This document shows, piece by piece, positions 10,408 to 21,734 of a DNA stretch of 62,000 nt. The DNA is from Symsagittifera roscoffensis (lineage: Eukaryota; Xenacoelomorpha; Acoela; Convolutidae). The notes beneath the pieces are model-generated. The model ran no database searches. It worked only from the letters and a program-made list of their open reading frames with translations, and was not told the origin of the DNA. Every line of letters begins with the position of its first letter. Positions within the stretch are counted from its first letter, which is position 1. A program made the position numbers and the translations under genes. Location of the stretch: positions 1-62,000 of the forward strand of contig NW_026971722.1 of the NCBI RefSeq assembly GCF_963678635.1, in the 5' to 3' direction.

Positions 10408-10770
10408 TCAATTTCAACCAATCAGATCGTTTGGTAAAACTGGAGGCAACATTAGCTACCTCTTAACTGAAAGGGCGGACCAATCAACAGTTGATTCATC
10501 TAGCCAATCGCATTTTGGCAAACAGTTTAGTCCGTCGTCTCAATAGGGCGTCGCGAATAATACTCAACCTGTTAAACAATCCTAAAAGGATATGCATATT
10601 TATCGCCATAGATCCTCCCCGATAGAGGGCGTTAATTCATGCTCTCAGTCAACCAGCCAATCATATGCTAGTATGCAAAATTGTGAGTATATATCATCGT
10701 CGCGAGAGGTCGACTTTTCATGCTCTGGTAGTCTCGACCAATCACAGCTCAGTATGCAAATGAGATACGC
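10408..10770 (+). promoter_or_regulatory. Promoter-like CCAAT/octamer cluster inside Gypsy element
   Basis: CCAATC occurs at 10418, 10480, 10504, 10657 and 10738. Two of these are followed at nearly constant spacing by an octamer-like motif: CCAATCA then AGTATGCAAAA (10657-10680), and CCAATCA then AGTATGCAAAT (10738-10761). A TATA-like GTATATATC lies at about 10687. The segment has stops in all frames between RNase H and integrase, so it is not simply coding. CCAAT plus ATGCAAAT plus TATA is the known layout of histone-type promoters. That it is a promoter here is inference. Confidence 0.4.
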
Positions 10771-11359
10771 TAAACCGAAAGTTTTTGATCAAACTCATTG
10801 TCTCCGACCTTACATCTCAGAATTCAGTCACGATATGGATACTTCAATTAATCTTGCTCAAAACACTACTATCAACTCTACTCTAAATAACTCTTATACT
10901 TCTACTAATACTATTGACTTCGCAAATAACACGATCGAACCAACAAATCTCCTCAATTTAGTTGAAAATTTTTCTACTATTTCCCCCAATTTTCGTACCT
11001 CAAGTCAACAAAGACCCGGACTCTCTACATTTCGCCCTATGGCTCGCCCGAGCCGTATTGATCAGATACGTACCCGAAACCTTGCCAGATTGAGACATTC
11101 ACGAGAACGTCTTGTGGTTACTCGAGGACAGACTACACAAAAGGCCCTTACTCAGTTCCTCGACAAGTGCCGGAGGCAGAGGCAAAAGAGACAGGCCAGA
11201 CAGGGGGAGATACTCAGTATGGGGTTAATGCCATCAATAACCACAAACCGCTGTTCACTCAGGATAAAAAGAAAGTGGTCGGATTGCCAGGATTGTTCGA
11301 TGTGGACAGCTGACAGGAGAAGACCCGTTCCTCGGACCGTTGAGGACTGCGATCATTGA
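10592..11359 (+). pseudogene. Linker ORF between RNase H and integrase
   Basis: A 255-codon frame, Ser/Thr/Asn-rich in the first half and strongly basic later (CRRQRQKRQARQ, about residue 190). The end of the integrase N-terminal region lies in other frames around 11240-11340, so this frame is at most partly the natural one. The same frame exists in the duplicate (20294-20980). It may be a linker of the polyprotein or a separate ORF driven from the CCAAT-rich segment. No domain is recognised in its first 150 residues. Confidence 0.4.
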
Positions 11360-12113
11360 TAAGGATGTGCAATCCTTCAACAAACTGGGGGCGTACATGG
11401 CCCAATTCTGGAAGAAGGCGGCGGTGGTGAACAATTGTGTCCTGATTGATAACAAATTGGCCATACCCGAACAATTACAAAGTGCTATTTTGATTCGACT
11501 TCATCGCTCGCATCCAGGCCAGGCGGCCATGATGGACACATCGGAATATATATGGTGGCCATTTCTCAATCGTCAGATCGTTAACGTCTGCGAAAAATGC
11601 CCGGAGTGTAATCTATTTGGTAAGAGCATCAAAACTTCAGCGACTTATAACTCAGCTAAGCCGTTACCACCGTTGTCAGCTCCGAATCAAGAATTGCAAC
11701 TCGATTTTGCGGGTCCGTTAAAAGATGATAAGAAGGGGAAAATCTTTATTTTAGTCGCAATAGATTGTTTTTCTAAGTTCCCTTCGGTGATGTTAACTAA
11801 AACAACCAGTGCAAAAAAAATAGTCAAATTTTTACGATCGTATATTCGTAATCATGGTATACCGGTAAGCATTAGGACAGATCACGGATCTGCGTTCAAC
11901 TCTGAGGTTGTTAAAGAATTTTGCAACAGTAGAGGCATAAAACATAACCTCACAGCGGTGGGGGATCATCGGAGTTGTGGGCTGGCGGAGAGGTCGATCC
12001 AGATCATTAAACGGAAGTTAGGAACAGAAAAATTAGATCCTAGTTTTAAAAATCTGAAGTCGACTTTACAACAATCATTGACGATATTCGGAAAACTAAG
12101 CATTCTACGTTAA
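11340..12113 (+). pseudogene. Gypsy integrase core, frameshifted at both ends
   Basis: The frame contains the zinc-binding HHCC module (LHRSHPGQAAMMDTSEY then VCEKCPECN). The catalytic core follows, with the D,D,E residues in LQLDFAGPLKD, IRTDHGSAFNSE and RSCGLAERSIQIIKRKL. Integrase joins element cDNA to host DNA. The frame is broken near 12100, and the reading continues one frame over (FPFELHFGRKPNTEF). Confidence 0.9.
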
Positions 12114-13440
12114 AGTTATTTCCTTTTGAGTTACATTTTGGGAGGAAGCCTAACACTGAGTTTTCGTTAGCGCGTGATAATGTTGTTCATTCTCCTACTT
12201 CAGCTCAAGGACTGGAGAGAATTCTCCTACTTCCGGAGCAGCAAACAAGCCAAGATTACAGCCGCGATAGGGCTAAAGTTCTATCCAGAGGAGCGTCACA
12301 CAGTCCGGAAATTCCTTGTTAATTCAAGCCACTCTTTGGTGTGGGCGAGCGTATAGCGGATAGTCAACCTTACGAGGCCTTGGAGAACCTTGCGAAGGCG
12401 GCTAGCACCTGGAAGCAGTGGAAACGGAATGTGCCTCAACAACAAGGACAAGAACTTCTCCGCGAATTGGCGGCTCGTAATAGTGACCTCGCAAATTCGC
12501 TGAAATTTGTGATCACAAAGGGAACCCTACGTTTTTACGACAACGTTCGCGATACTTCAGCACCAGCATTCTCGCATTCCCAGCGAATGAATGTGTCGTT
12601 CTCTTCGAGGCCCAAAAAACTCTCAAAAACACGTAAATAAGAAAAATTAGTTTTACAAGATCCTCTAAGAGTCAAAATCTTTCGGAAAGTTCTTGATCGA
12701 AAATCGGGAAAGCCTCTGTTCAAACTAGTAAAATCAAGATTACTCGTGTTACCGTCCATACTTAGATTACTGACAAAGGGAAAGTCTATCGGAAAACTCA
12801 CTTACGCCTAAGACATAGTTTTAACCACCCTAAGTTTTCAGCTACGCCTGACACAGTGGGAGAACGGTTACAGCGACGAATTGCTCCTGGGCCTCAATCT
12901 CAGACATCTACTTCTCCAGCTACGAGGCACATAAATGAACCTTCGAAGGGCAAGGTGGTTGACCTAACAGCAGAGTCATCAAGCGGTCGTTACATCGAAA
13001 GCTCCGGTTGTTTATCCTCTGACAGAACCCGCCTCGACATCCTCCACAGGGGCTCAAGCAACGCCTCAGTATCCGCCCATCACACTTCAGCCACAGATTT
13101 CCGGCACCCTTCCTCAGGCTGCAGCTCAGGAACCGGCGGCTACTGGTCATACGGAGGTTGGCAATCCCACCTCCCAATCTACGAGCGATTCCAACAGATC
13201 TTCCTATCGATCTAAGAAACCGACGAGTTTTTATGGCGATCCTCTTCGCCATTCAGTAAAGAGCGTAACCGAATCCGACCCTGCGGAGTCTTCGTCACAA
13301 CGAACAATCACAGAACAGACGATTACTACGCATTTCACCCCGATTGTTCGAAAAGGATCGCAAGTGCCTTTTCCCAGAACTAAAGAGCAAACTACTCCGT
13401 TTAAGAAAATCAGAATCGACGAGCATGATAAAAATTTTTA
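12080..13440 (+). pseudogene. Post-integrase region of Gypsy polyprotein, decayed
   Basis: Three overlapping frames carry protein-like segments. The frame through LHFGRKPNTEFSLARDN has an in-frame TAA at about 12320. Another carries PANECVVLFEAQKTLKN (about 12575-12630). A third carries DKGKVYRKTHLRLRHSFN (about 12775-12830), which resembles the tail found after Gypsy integrases. The last runs through 12856-13215 as a Ser/Thr/Pro-rich tail. Several indels separate them. The codon at about 12764 is TAG here and TAA in the duplicate. Confidence 0.65.
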
Positions 13441-13576
13441 AACTTTAAAACTCACACAAACTCTGCTCTATTTGTCTTATGATTGGGTTATAGCTGACCT
13501 AGTAACTTGGGCTTAATGTCTTCCTCATTATTCTGCCTTATACATTCTGAAATTTATACTAAGATAAATTTTTTCT

Positions 13577-13587
13577 AGAGGGGGAAG
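13577..13587 (+). other. Polypurine tract
   Basis: AGAGGGGGAAG directly abuts the 3' LTR start (TGTCATG), the expected place for plus-strand priming. Confidence 0.85.
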
Positions 13588-13927
13588 TGTCATGAGGCGA
13601 CCTTCGTTACCTCATTTTATTCTATTTACTTATGTATGTCTTATTTAACTTTGTCTTAATTATCAACTTATAGTGCAGTAAATTGATTCAAGGACAAATC
13701 TCACCAACCAAATCATTTGTCACTTGAGAACCTGAAGCGGTCACTTGCGAAAGCCTTATGTGTGAAATCTAGTCGATAAAACATTCGTGTTATTCAAAAC
13801 AATACATTCAATCTGGAATCGTTATTCATATATACATTATTCTGTTCTACCTATTTATATATCACATTCATTTCAATATTCGATTTTTACAATCTTGTTT
13901 TCCCTACTCCAACTGAGGGAAATCTCA
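13588..13927 (+). repeat. 3' LTR of Gypsy element
   Basis: 340 bp, direct repeat of 6917-7250, followed by the AAGGT target duplication. Confidence 0.9.
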
Positions 13928-16570
13928 AAGGTATATTAGGGAAAAAGAGCTAACAAAATCCACAGTCATTTTTCATGAAACCTAAAAACTTGATATTTAC
14001 TCTGTCTAAGTAACGAAAACTCCGAAAATCCAGAAACGAAATTTCCCACAGAAATTCCATTCAGATAATTAATAGGATTCTCTTAGCAAGCTATTCATAG
14101 AAAAAACTCGAAAAATATTGTTACAATAATTTGATTTTTGTTGGCAAACGAAGTATCAAAATCAAAAAGGGACTTCATTTAAATTGACTCAAAAAGGACA
14201 GTGGAAATTGGTCAGCCAACACCTTGAGAATTGAAGAATTGAAAGTTCAGAAATTTACAGTAGTTGGCAGCTACTGAATATTTTGCAAGAGCTTTCAAAT
14301 ATCTTACAAGAGCATTGAAAATACGCATCTAAATCATTTCAAAACATTTCGATATTAACTTTGGCTACCGAGTGTGGTATGAATTATCTTAGAAAATTTG
14401 CAAATTGGAATACTAGAAACATAGAGAATCTATTATTTAATCCAATTTGGTTATTGCTTACATGATTTTGTGGTGTTAAGATTTTTTGCTCACAAAATGA
14501 TCAAGATTATATGTGTTTCAAATGATCGCACACTGGAGTTTTATGAGTAGTAATCGATTATATTGTCCATTTATAGTCGGTATCCATACAATTTTAAACA
14601 ATAATCGATTATAATTCATCAAAAATGGTTGTTAATTGTAGTATTTTCTATATATTTCCTTAACAGTCGATTATAATCCATTAAATATGGATTATAATCA
14701 TATTTTTTAAACTTCAAAACAATCCATAATAAAATCGATTATATTCGATTATAATGAAATTACTGAGAGGTCATTGATGAATTTTGCAAGTTTTTGCAAA
14801 TTTTGCAAGTTTTCTCACTTCTTGTTTAGTGCAGTTGCTACGGAATTAGTTTCATAAACTTTTACTTTTCACATAAGGTTTCATATGTCTAAATTTCTCG
14901 ACTTTGGCAGTCAACATTTTAATTAACTGTTAATTTTCCCTGCCCACAAATGACCGCTTCTCAAATTCTAAAAAGATCGCTTCTCAATTTCTCTCGTCAG
15001 AAACAAAATGAACTGCTTCTGTTGAATTGAATAACATAAAAATCCGAAATTGGTTTTGATCAAACATTAGTCACTTATCTAGTTTAGTATACTTTACTTT
15101 GAAGAATATGTAGCAAAAAAAAAATGTAGCAGTTGCACAGAGAAACAATTTTGTAGGAATAAATTTACAAAAAAATCTTCTGCATCCTTGAAGAAAAGTG
15201 ACTCTTCGCGCCGTTTTTAAAAGTACATTTTTTCGAAAAGCGAAAAACATAATTGTACTGCATTTTAATTTTTAAAAATTTACCGAATATATATATAGTA
15301 GATGCCTATTATGAGTTTAATACGGATAATAAAAGTAATTTTTTTGCATTTAATGTTTAGAAAAGCCTTAATTCTTATCTCACAGAAAATTGATTAGTTC
15401 CGTTACAAACTTTTCTGAGATAATTGCTGTGAAAAGAAAACTTGTAAAATCTGAACTGAAATTTTAAAAAACCCTTTTTTGTTGTGACAAATCTTGAAAC
15501 TCATAACCTTAAACAATTTTAAAGCTACCAAAAAAAGCAGAAAAAACAATTTTAAAAAAAAAGTGCGGAAGTTAATCTGTTTATTGTATTAAGATGGTTT
15601 GGGAGTTTCAATTTGAGCTCACAATATAGTAAATAGCTATAAAAAACTCTTATCATTGCACAAAATCACAGCTGAAAATCAACTGAAATATATTTAAAAG
15701 CTCGATGGTCGCGATTTTTTATTTTGTTGCTTTTTTTCATTGATGCTGATTCACTGCTGATTTTCAACTCAGGTTGTGGCATTATTTGATTTCAATTTTT
15801 TTTTCTCATAAATGATTTTTCCGAAAATAAATACAATTGAACATTTCTTATTTTTATTTTTTTTATGTTTGAACAAGTAATCAATCAAAGCATAATTAAA
15901 AGAAAAAAAAGAGAAAAAAAACGATGTCAAAAAACGTATGTTGAAAAAAAACGACAAAAAAACGGCATAAATGACTTTGCTATTCGGTTAACTATCCATT
16001 TGAAAACGAAACATCGAAATAAACTAGAGTGCTAATGAAGTTGAAAATGTTTTTCCATCAATCACAACAAATTTTATCAATTGCCGTTTTTTTTGATGAA
16101 ATTTTTGTTTCTCAACTTTGATGTTTTTTTTTGCTAATCGCAACACTGAAAGAGCTCACACGCCCTTTTCACCAATCTAGCTTTTTGTAAAAAAAAGGCA
16201 ATTGCTCTGTATTTAACCTGCTGGTCACCGCATTTTCGAATACGACTCGTAGTATTGCTTCGGGCGTTCTCTGGAAGAGTGCAACGAGGCGACTAACAAA
16301 AACTGATCAAACGGTTTTAAATCAGGACACAATAGACAGAAGCTAAAAGTTAAATTAAGTTGAAAAAATATGTGATTGAAATAGTTCAACAAATAATTAG
16401 TTCAAACAAAGATTTAAACATATTCTTTTCTATCTCTTCATTTCCTTACTTAAGTTAAATAAGCAAATGAACAGATAAAGCAATTTTGGTGTATGGGAAT
16501 TTTTGGTATGTAAATTTTTTGTGAGTGCTTCTGTTCACAACGTCACGCTGATTCGAGCAGTCTCGGTAAT
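13928..16570. other. Spacer of unit 1, no gene seen
   Basis: AT-rich, with long A and T runs and no supportable exon. The only structured part is the ATCGATTA cluster listed separately. Confidence 0.5.
14549..14760. repeat. Cluster of ATCGATTATA motifs
   Basis: TCGATTATA or a close variant appears near 14551, 14603, 14668, 14734 and 14745, plus related GGATTATAATC strings. The same cluster lies at 24175-24380 in unit 2. ATCGAT/ATTA strings resemble homeodomain (for example Onecut-type) sites, but it may equally be a decayed repeat. Confidence 0.4.
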
Positions 16571-16750
16571 GAAATCAGTTCGAAACTAAAAATGATGAGC
16601 GAATGCAACGTTTTTTTTTGCTGTCAAGACAAAAGATAGTCCTGACAGCAAAAAAAAAATCCTTGCATATAAAACTGAAAAACGTCACCAAAAATTTTTC
16701 ATTCGCTCATCAGTTTTAGTTTTCGATCAAAATTTGAACTGATTTCAATT
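16571..16750. mobile_element. Foldback element with nested hairpin
   Basis: The outer arms pair GAAATCAGTT (16571) with its complement ending at 16750, and GATGAGCGAATG with CATTCGCTCATC. Inside, TTTTTTTTTGCTGTCA (16611-16626) pairs perfectly with TGACAGCAAAAAAAAA (about 16643-16659). The right arm has about 15 extra bases. No coding capacity; a MITE-like foldback. A copy is at 26667-26855. Confidence 0.65.
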
Positions 16751-16757
16751 TACTGGA

Positions 16758-17146
16758 ATCAGGGTCAATTGTTTTCGACATAGTCGACACATGGGTTTAG
16801 CAGGGTCCATTTGAGTCGACAGAGTCGACAAATTATCATATCAGGGTCGATTTCATTCGACAGAGTCGAAACATGAGCATATCTGCGTCGATTTCAGTCG
16901 ACAGTGTCGCAACATGAGCCAATCAGGGTCGATCACAGTCGACAGAGTCGACATATGAGCCAATCAGGGCCAATTTCATTTGACAGAGTCGAAACCTGAG
17001 CATATCTGCGTCTATTTCAGTCGACAGAGTCGACATATGAGCCAATCAGGGTCAATCACAGTCGACAGAGTCGAACCATGAGCCAATCAGGGTCGATTTC
17101 ATTCGACAGAGTCGACACATGGGTATATCAGGGTCAATCAATACAG
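16758..17146. repeat. Minisatellite, about 40-bp unit rich in GTCGAC
   Basis: About nine to ten imperfect units of about 40-41 bp, each with (CAGGGTC)...(AGTCGACAGAGTCGA)...CATGAGC. Each unit holds a near-palindromic GTCGACAGAGTCGAC core. A copy with the same unit order is at 26866-27246. Confidence 0.85.
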
Positions 17147-17352
17147 TTTGACAGACGACAGAATATTTGTCCAACTGCGAAACATGAGTCAACTGGTGTC
17201 TAATTTGTTGCTTTCTTTTACACGAAAACTAAAAACTTCTAAAACACAAAGAATTGAATCTGGTCAATTCTAGAATGACTTGAACACAAAAAATTTACCA
17301 CGAAACTAAAGAATAATAGATCTTAAAACAATTTAACTTTATAAAATAAAAA

Positions 17353-20023
17353 CTTCCCGAGTCAATTGAAAGAATATGGCTCATCTAATGAAATTTCGAA
17401 TCAAAACCAAGGTGATTACTTTTTGAAGAAAACCTTTTTCATGAAATCAGTTTTTTAAAAAGACGAAAAAAAATACCTATTGAGATCTACATTGGTTCTA
17501 AGCCTTCAAAAATTCAAACTTTTTTAATCAATTCAAGGTAGTCAAGGATTATGATACTCATACACTATGGCTAACTTACACATCAAAATTAACGAGATCC
17601 GGAAACTTCGCCAACAATGACCAAAGTCAGCCAGAGCTAGCCCCAGATGACAAAGGTTGAACAGAATCAACCATGTTCAACCTATCCTATCTATACAGTT
17701 TTAGTATGTTTGACAGTAAATTAGTATTCCGAATGTTGCTATCAAAAATTTTCTTAAGTGATTCTTTTAAAAGAGTTGTTTTGTTGATAATTTATAATAT
17801 TAAAAACCAAATTGAGCGACATATTTTTGTGAATAACTTTTTGAACTACTAGTAGCTTTTCTCATTCAATTTAAGCTTGAAATAAAATATTTTCAGCAAA
17901 TGGTTAAAGTACGTCTTATTTGAAATCTCAAACGTTCAGCAAGTAATCTGTAAATCAATATATTAATTTCATGAAACAAACTTGAAAATGTTTCGCTGAT
18001 TCCAGAAGAGTATTTGTCTGAAATTAGTTCCAATCAATCTTTTGTGATTAGTTAATGTTATTCTATAGATATTCTGTGCGTTAGCTTCATTTCAATTGAT
18101 CTTTTCAATTGCAAGAGCAAGTGTACTTGCAATCTTCTCTCGTCTTAGTTTGTCCTCCATTCAACCGACACGAATCATTCTCATCTCACTGGATGAAAGC
18201 ATTGTCCATCGATCACCATCATCTATCTTATAAAATGCCATTTGATGCCAGTCTATTGCATCTGAAGTGGACCTTCTTCCATTCAGATTTACTTCATGAC
18301 AATTTCTGTACCACCAACCGCCTCCCCCATACCGTAGAGCACAGTTGCCACTACGTGTGTCTTGATCTTGATCTCTGTCAGTCGTTGTGAAAGCCATTCC
18401 GTTGTGATAATCAAGGCCATTATTAGTACCAGTGGTGTTGCGCATTTTTTCACTCTTTGCCACCATTATGCCGAAAGATATTTCGTAAAAGGGAGCGGGT
18501 TGGATCTTGAAGTCTAAGACACAGCAAATTTATCCTCTTCGAATTATGCTTAAAATTTTTTCACCCGAAAGTGCACAGATGATTTTCGTTGAAAGACAGC
18601 AAATTAAAATCGCTTGTACCAGACGATAGCTTGACAATTCTGACTGGCCTTTATCTGCAGAACTCATGTTTTTGTTATATTTTTGAATGTCAAGAACAAA
18701 ATGACATAATTCTCATTCAGTAACAAAAAATTTGTAGCAATTACATTGCCATTTCTTTTTTTTGCTTTTCAAACAGAAAAACTGTTCGAAGTCATAAAAA
18801 GTACCACACTTTTGAAACTCAATAAAGTTTTCAAAAATGATCTTTATAAGGAAAATATTTTTAATTAATCAGGCATTGATCAAGGCATAGATAAACATGC
18901 AAAAGAAAAAGGCGGTTTCAGCGTTTTTGAAAAAACTTATGTCAGAGAAATGGAAAAAAGTTTAACTTATCCAGGGCTAAGTTCTGCGCACAAAAAGTTT
19001 TTGGAATCGTTTGTTGGAGTACTATAGTTTTTTGCTAGTGAAAAAGAATCAAATAATTTCGGGGCATTTTCGAAACTCAAGTTCTTTGAAAATTTAAAAA
19101 CACCATTTTAGCAAAAAGTATCATGTTTGTATGACTATTATTTCTCTAAACTTAGTTCTTGAAACCGTTTAATGAGCATTTTCGGTCTATGGTGGTCAAG
19201 CCGGGGATAGCCGATTTGGAAAACATTTTTGCGCATAAAACCAATTTTCTGATACAGGTTGAAAAACGATATTGCCTTAAACTCTAAGCATGGAAGTTAA
19301 CCCATTTACGAGCTTTTTAACCAAAACATTAGGGTTTCAAAAGGGCTAGCATGATCAATTAGCAATTAAATCGTCATTAAAATTTAGTAAATGCAGCCAA
19401 TTATTTTTCCATATTTTAAATAACGTAAAATATTGTTGAAAATTCGGAAAATTAAAATATATTTTTTAATCACTCAATTTTCGACGCAAAAACTGGGCGT
19501 TTTGAATGAAGTTTTGTTTGGCCATTTGAAAACTATTGTTGTCCGGGGCCCAAATCTTAAGAAATTGCACCTATGATAAATGTTTGTGAATTATAGAGGA
19601 TTTGAAAATTGATATAATGGCCAACTTGGGATAATTATTGGACAATTTTTATGTTTATTACATCCTATTGTAAATCAAGAACTTTTCTCGTTGATATAAG
19701 AATCTTTCATATTAGTTTAAAAAAAACATTGAATCACAATTTTGAAGACTTCGATGAAAAATGAGAGAATCCAAGAGGATTTTGAAAAATAGAAAATCGG
19801 ATTTTCACGTTAGAAAATTGATTCATTGCCAGAAAAACTTTTTTTTTGCCAGAAAAATTGGTTCAAATAGATTGTTTGAAGTATTGAAATCTACCAAAAA
19901 TTCAAGAAAAATTACTGAAATATGATTTTTGTTGAAATTTTAGCAACATTCTTATCAAAAAACTCCATGAGAGCTTCAGAGAGCTAGAGCCACTTTAAAA
20001 AAGTGTAAATCTAAGGGTTCAAC
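17353..20023 (-). repeat. FReD repeat, copy 1
   Basis: Homologous to 27457-28189 plus 33258-35174 (copy 2) and to 58427-60962 (copy 3). It starts CTTCCCGAGTCAATT. It contains the C-terminal FReD exon and about 1.5 kb of upstream intron-like sequence that is conserved between copies although non-coding. Confidence 0.85.
18161..18513 (-). CDS. Fibrinogen-related domain, C-terminal exon, copy 1
   Basis: Minus strand. After the acceptor CTTAG the exon opens with two bases completing a codon, then FKIQPAPFYEISFG, and ends TGA (codon start 18163). Hallmarks of the fibrinogen C-terminal domain are present: LDYHNGMAFTTTDRDQD with the Asp-rich calcium site, a Cys of the C-terminal disulfide (GNCALRY), GGGGWWYRNCHEVNLNG, and the terminal MRMIRVG. 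The frame is intact. No N-terminal half exon lies in its own unit. The next upstream constant exons on the same strand are at 35921-36140, with a matching phase. It may therefore be an alternative distal 3' exon of that gene, or an orphan duplicate. Confidence 0.85.
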
Positions 20024-20030
20024 CAATCCG
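18514..20030 (-). other. Upstream intron-like part of FReD copy 1
   Basis: Non-coding by inspection but conserved among the three FReD repeats. It ends at the duplication junction, where TTCAACCAATC occurs twice within 25 bp (about 20018-20044). Confidence 0.6.
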
Positions 20031-20038
20031 AATTTCAA

Positions 20039-20391
20039 CCAATCAGATCGTTTGGTAAAACTGGAGGCAACATTAGCTACCTCTTAACTGAAAGGGCGGA
20101 CCAATCAACAGTTGATTCATCTAGCCAATCGAATTTTGGCAAACAGTTTAGTTCGTCGTCTCAATAGGGCGTCGCGAATAATACTCAACCTGTTAAACAA
20201 TCCTAAGAGGATATGCATATTTATCGCCATAGATCCTCCCCGATATAGGGCGTTAATTCATGCTCTCAGTCAACCAGCCAATCATATGCTAGTATGCAAA
20301 ATTGTGAGTATATATCATCGTCGCGAGAGGTCGACTTTTCATGCTCTGGTAGTCTCGACCAATCACAGCTCAGTATGCAAATGAGATACGC
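20039..20391 (+). promoter_or_regulatory. Promoter-like CCAAT/octamer cluster, unit 2 copy
   Basis: Same five CCAATC motifs, two AGTATGCAAA octamer-like motifs and TATA-like string as at 10418-10761. It lies directly at the novel duplication junction. Confidence 0.35.
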
Positions 20392-20980
20392 TAAACCGGA
20401 AGTTTTTGATCAAACTCATTGTCTCCGACCTTACATCTCAGAATTCAGTCACGATATGGATACTTCAATTAATCTTGCTCAAAACACTACTATCAACTCT
20501 ACTCTAAATAACTCTTATACTTCTACTAATACTATTGACTTCGCAAATAACACGATCGAACCAACAAATCTCCTCAATTTAGTTGAAAATTTTTCTACTA
20601 TTTCCCCCAATTTTCGTACCTCAAGTCAACGAAGACCCGGACTCTCTACATTTCGCCCTATGGCTCGCCCGAGCCCTATTGATCAGATACGTACCCGAAA
20701 CCTTGCCAGATTGAGACATTCACGAGAACGTCTTGTGGTTACTCGAGGACAGACTACACAAAAGGCCCTTACTCAGTTCCTCGACAAGTGCCGGAGGCAG
20801 AGGCAAAAGAGACAGGCCAGACAGGGGGAGATACTCAGTATGGGGTTAATGCCATCAATAACCACAAACCGCTGTTCACTCAGGATAAAAAGAAAGTGGT
20901 CGGATTGCCAGGATTGTTCGATGTGGACAGCTGACAGGAGAAGACCCGTTCCTCGGACCGTTGAGGACTGCGATCATTAA
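20294..20980 (+). pseudogene. Linker ORF copy in unit 2
   Basis: 228-codon frame equivalent to the later part of 10592-11359, differing at a few residues. The upstream ATG used in unit 1 is no longer in frame because of an altered codon. Confidence 0.4.
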
Positions 20981-21734
20981 TAAGGATGTGCAATCCTTCA
21001 ACAAACTGGGGGCGTACATGGCCCAATTCTGGAAGAAGGCGGCGGTGGTGAACAATTGTGTCCTGATTGATAACAAATTGGCCATACCCGAACAATTACA
21101 AAGTGCTATTTTGATTCGACTTCATCGCTCGCATCCAGGCCAGGCGGCCATGATGGACACATCGGAATATATATGGTGGCCATTTCTCAATCGTCAGATC
21201 GTTAACGTCTGCGAAAAATGCCCGGAGTGTAATCTATTTGGTAAGAGCATCAAAACTTCAGCGACTTATAACTCAGCTAAGCCGTTACCACCGTTGTCAG
21301 CTCCGAATCAAGAATTGCAACTCGATTTTGCGGGTCCGTTAAAAGATGATAAGAAGGGGAAAATCTTTATTTTAGTCGCAATAGATTGTTTTTCTAAGTT
21401 CCCTTCGGTGATGTTAACTAAAACAACCAGTGCAAAAAAAATAGTCAAATTTTTACGATCGTATATTCGTAATCATGGTATACCGGTAAGCATTAGGACA
21501 GATCACGGATCTGCGTTCAACTCTGAGGTTGTTAAAGAATTTTGCAACAGTAGAGGCATAAAACATAACCTCACAGCGGTGGGGGATCATCGGAGTTGTG
21601 GGCTGGCGGAGAGGTCGATCCAGATCATTAAACGGAAGTTAGGAACAGAAAAATTAGATCCTAGTTTTAAAAATCTGAAGTCGACTTTACAACAATCATT
21701 GACGATATTCGGAAAACTAAGCATTCTACGTTAA
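20961..21734 (+). pseudogene. Gypsy integrase core, unit 2 copy
   Basis: 257 codons, nearly identical to 11340-12113, with the HHCC module and the D,D,E residues conserved. It is frameshifted at the same positions and lacks the rest of the polyprotein. Confidence 0.85.

Larger units (their letters stand above)
6912..13932 (+). mobile_element. Ty3/Gypsy LTR retrotransposon, complete but disabled
   Basis: The element is 6917-13927 (7,011 bp) and is flanked by a 5-bp target duplication AAGGT (6912-6916 and 13928-13932). The LTRs (6917-7250, 13588-13927) start TGTCATGAGG and end AAATCTCA. Gag, protease, reverse transcriptase, RNase H and integrase occur in this order, the Ty3/Gypsy order. The coding region is broken by several frameshifts (near 7655, 8720, 9180, 11300, 12100, 12500 and 12720) and in-frame stops, so no intact polyprotein remains. 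The two LTRs differ by several substitutions and small indels, so it is not very recent. Confidence 0.95.
10410..20030 (+). repeat. Tandem duplication, unit 1
   Basis: The sequence from AATTTCAACCAATCAG at 10410 repeats from 20031 in the same order: Gypsy 3' half, 3' LTR, spacer, foldback, minisatellite, FReD repeat. The offset is 9,621 bp at the start. By eye, 10410-17680 is about 99% identical to the second unit, while 17690-20023 is only about 90% identical to its partner. Unit 1 lacks 423 bp present in unit 2 at 25400-25825 and about 45 bp present at 24556-24603. Confidence 0.9.

Noticed and set aside
11255-11474. Minus-strand frames opposite the Gypsy integrase
   Set aside because: Shadows of the plus-strand integrase; the same shadows recur in the duplicate at 20876-21095.
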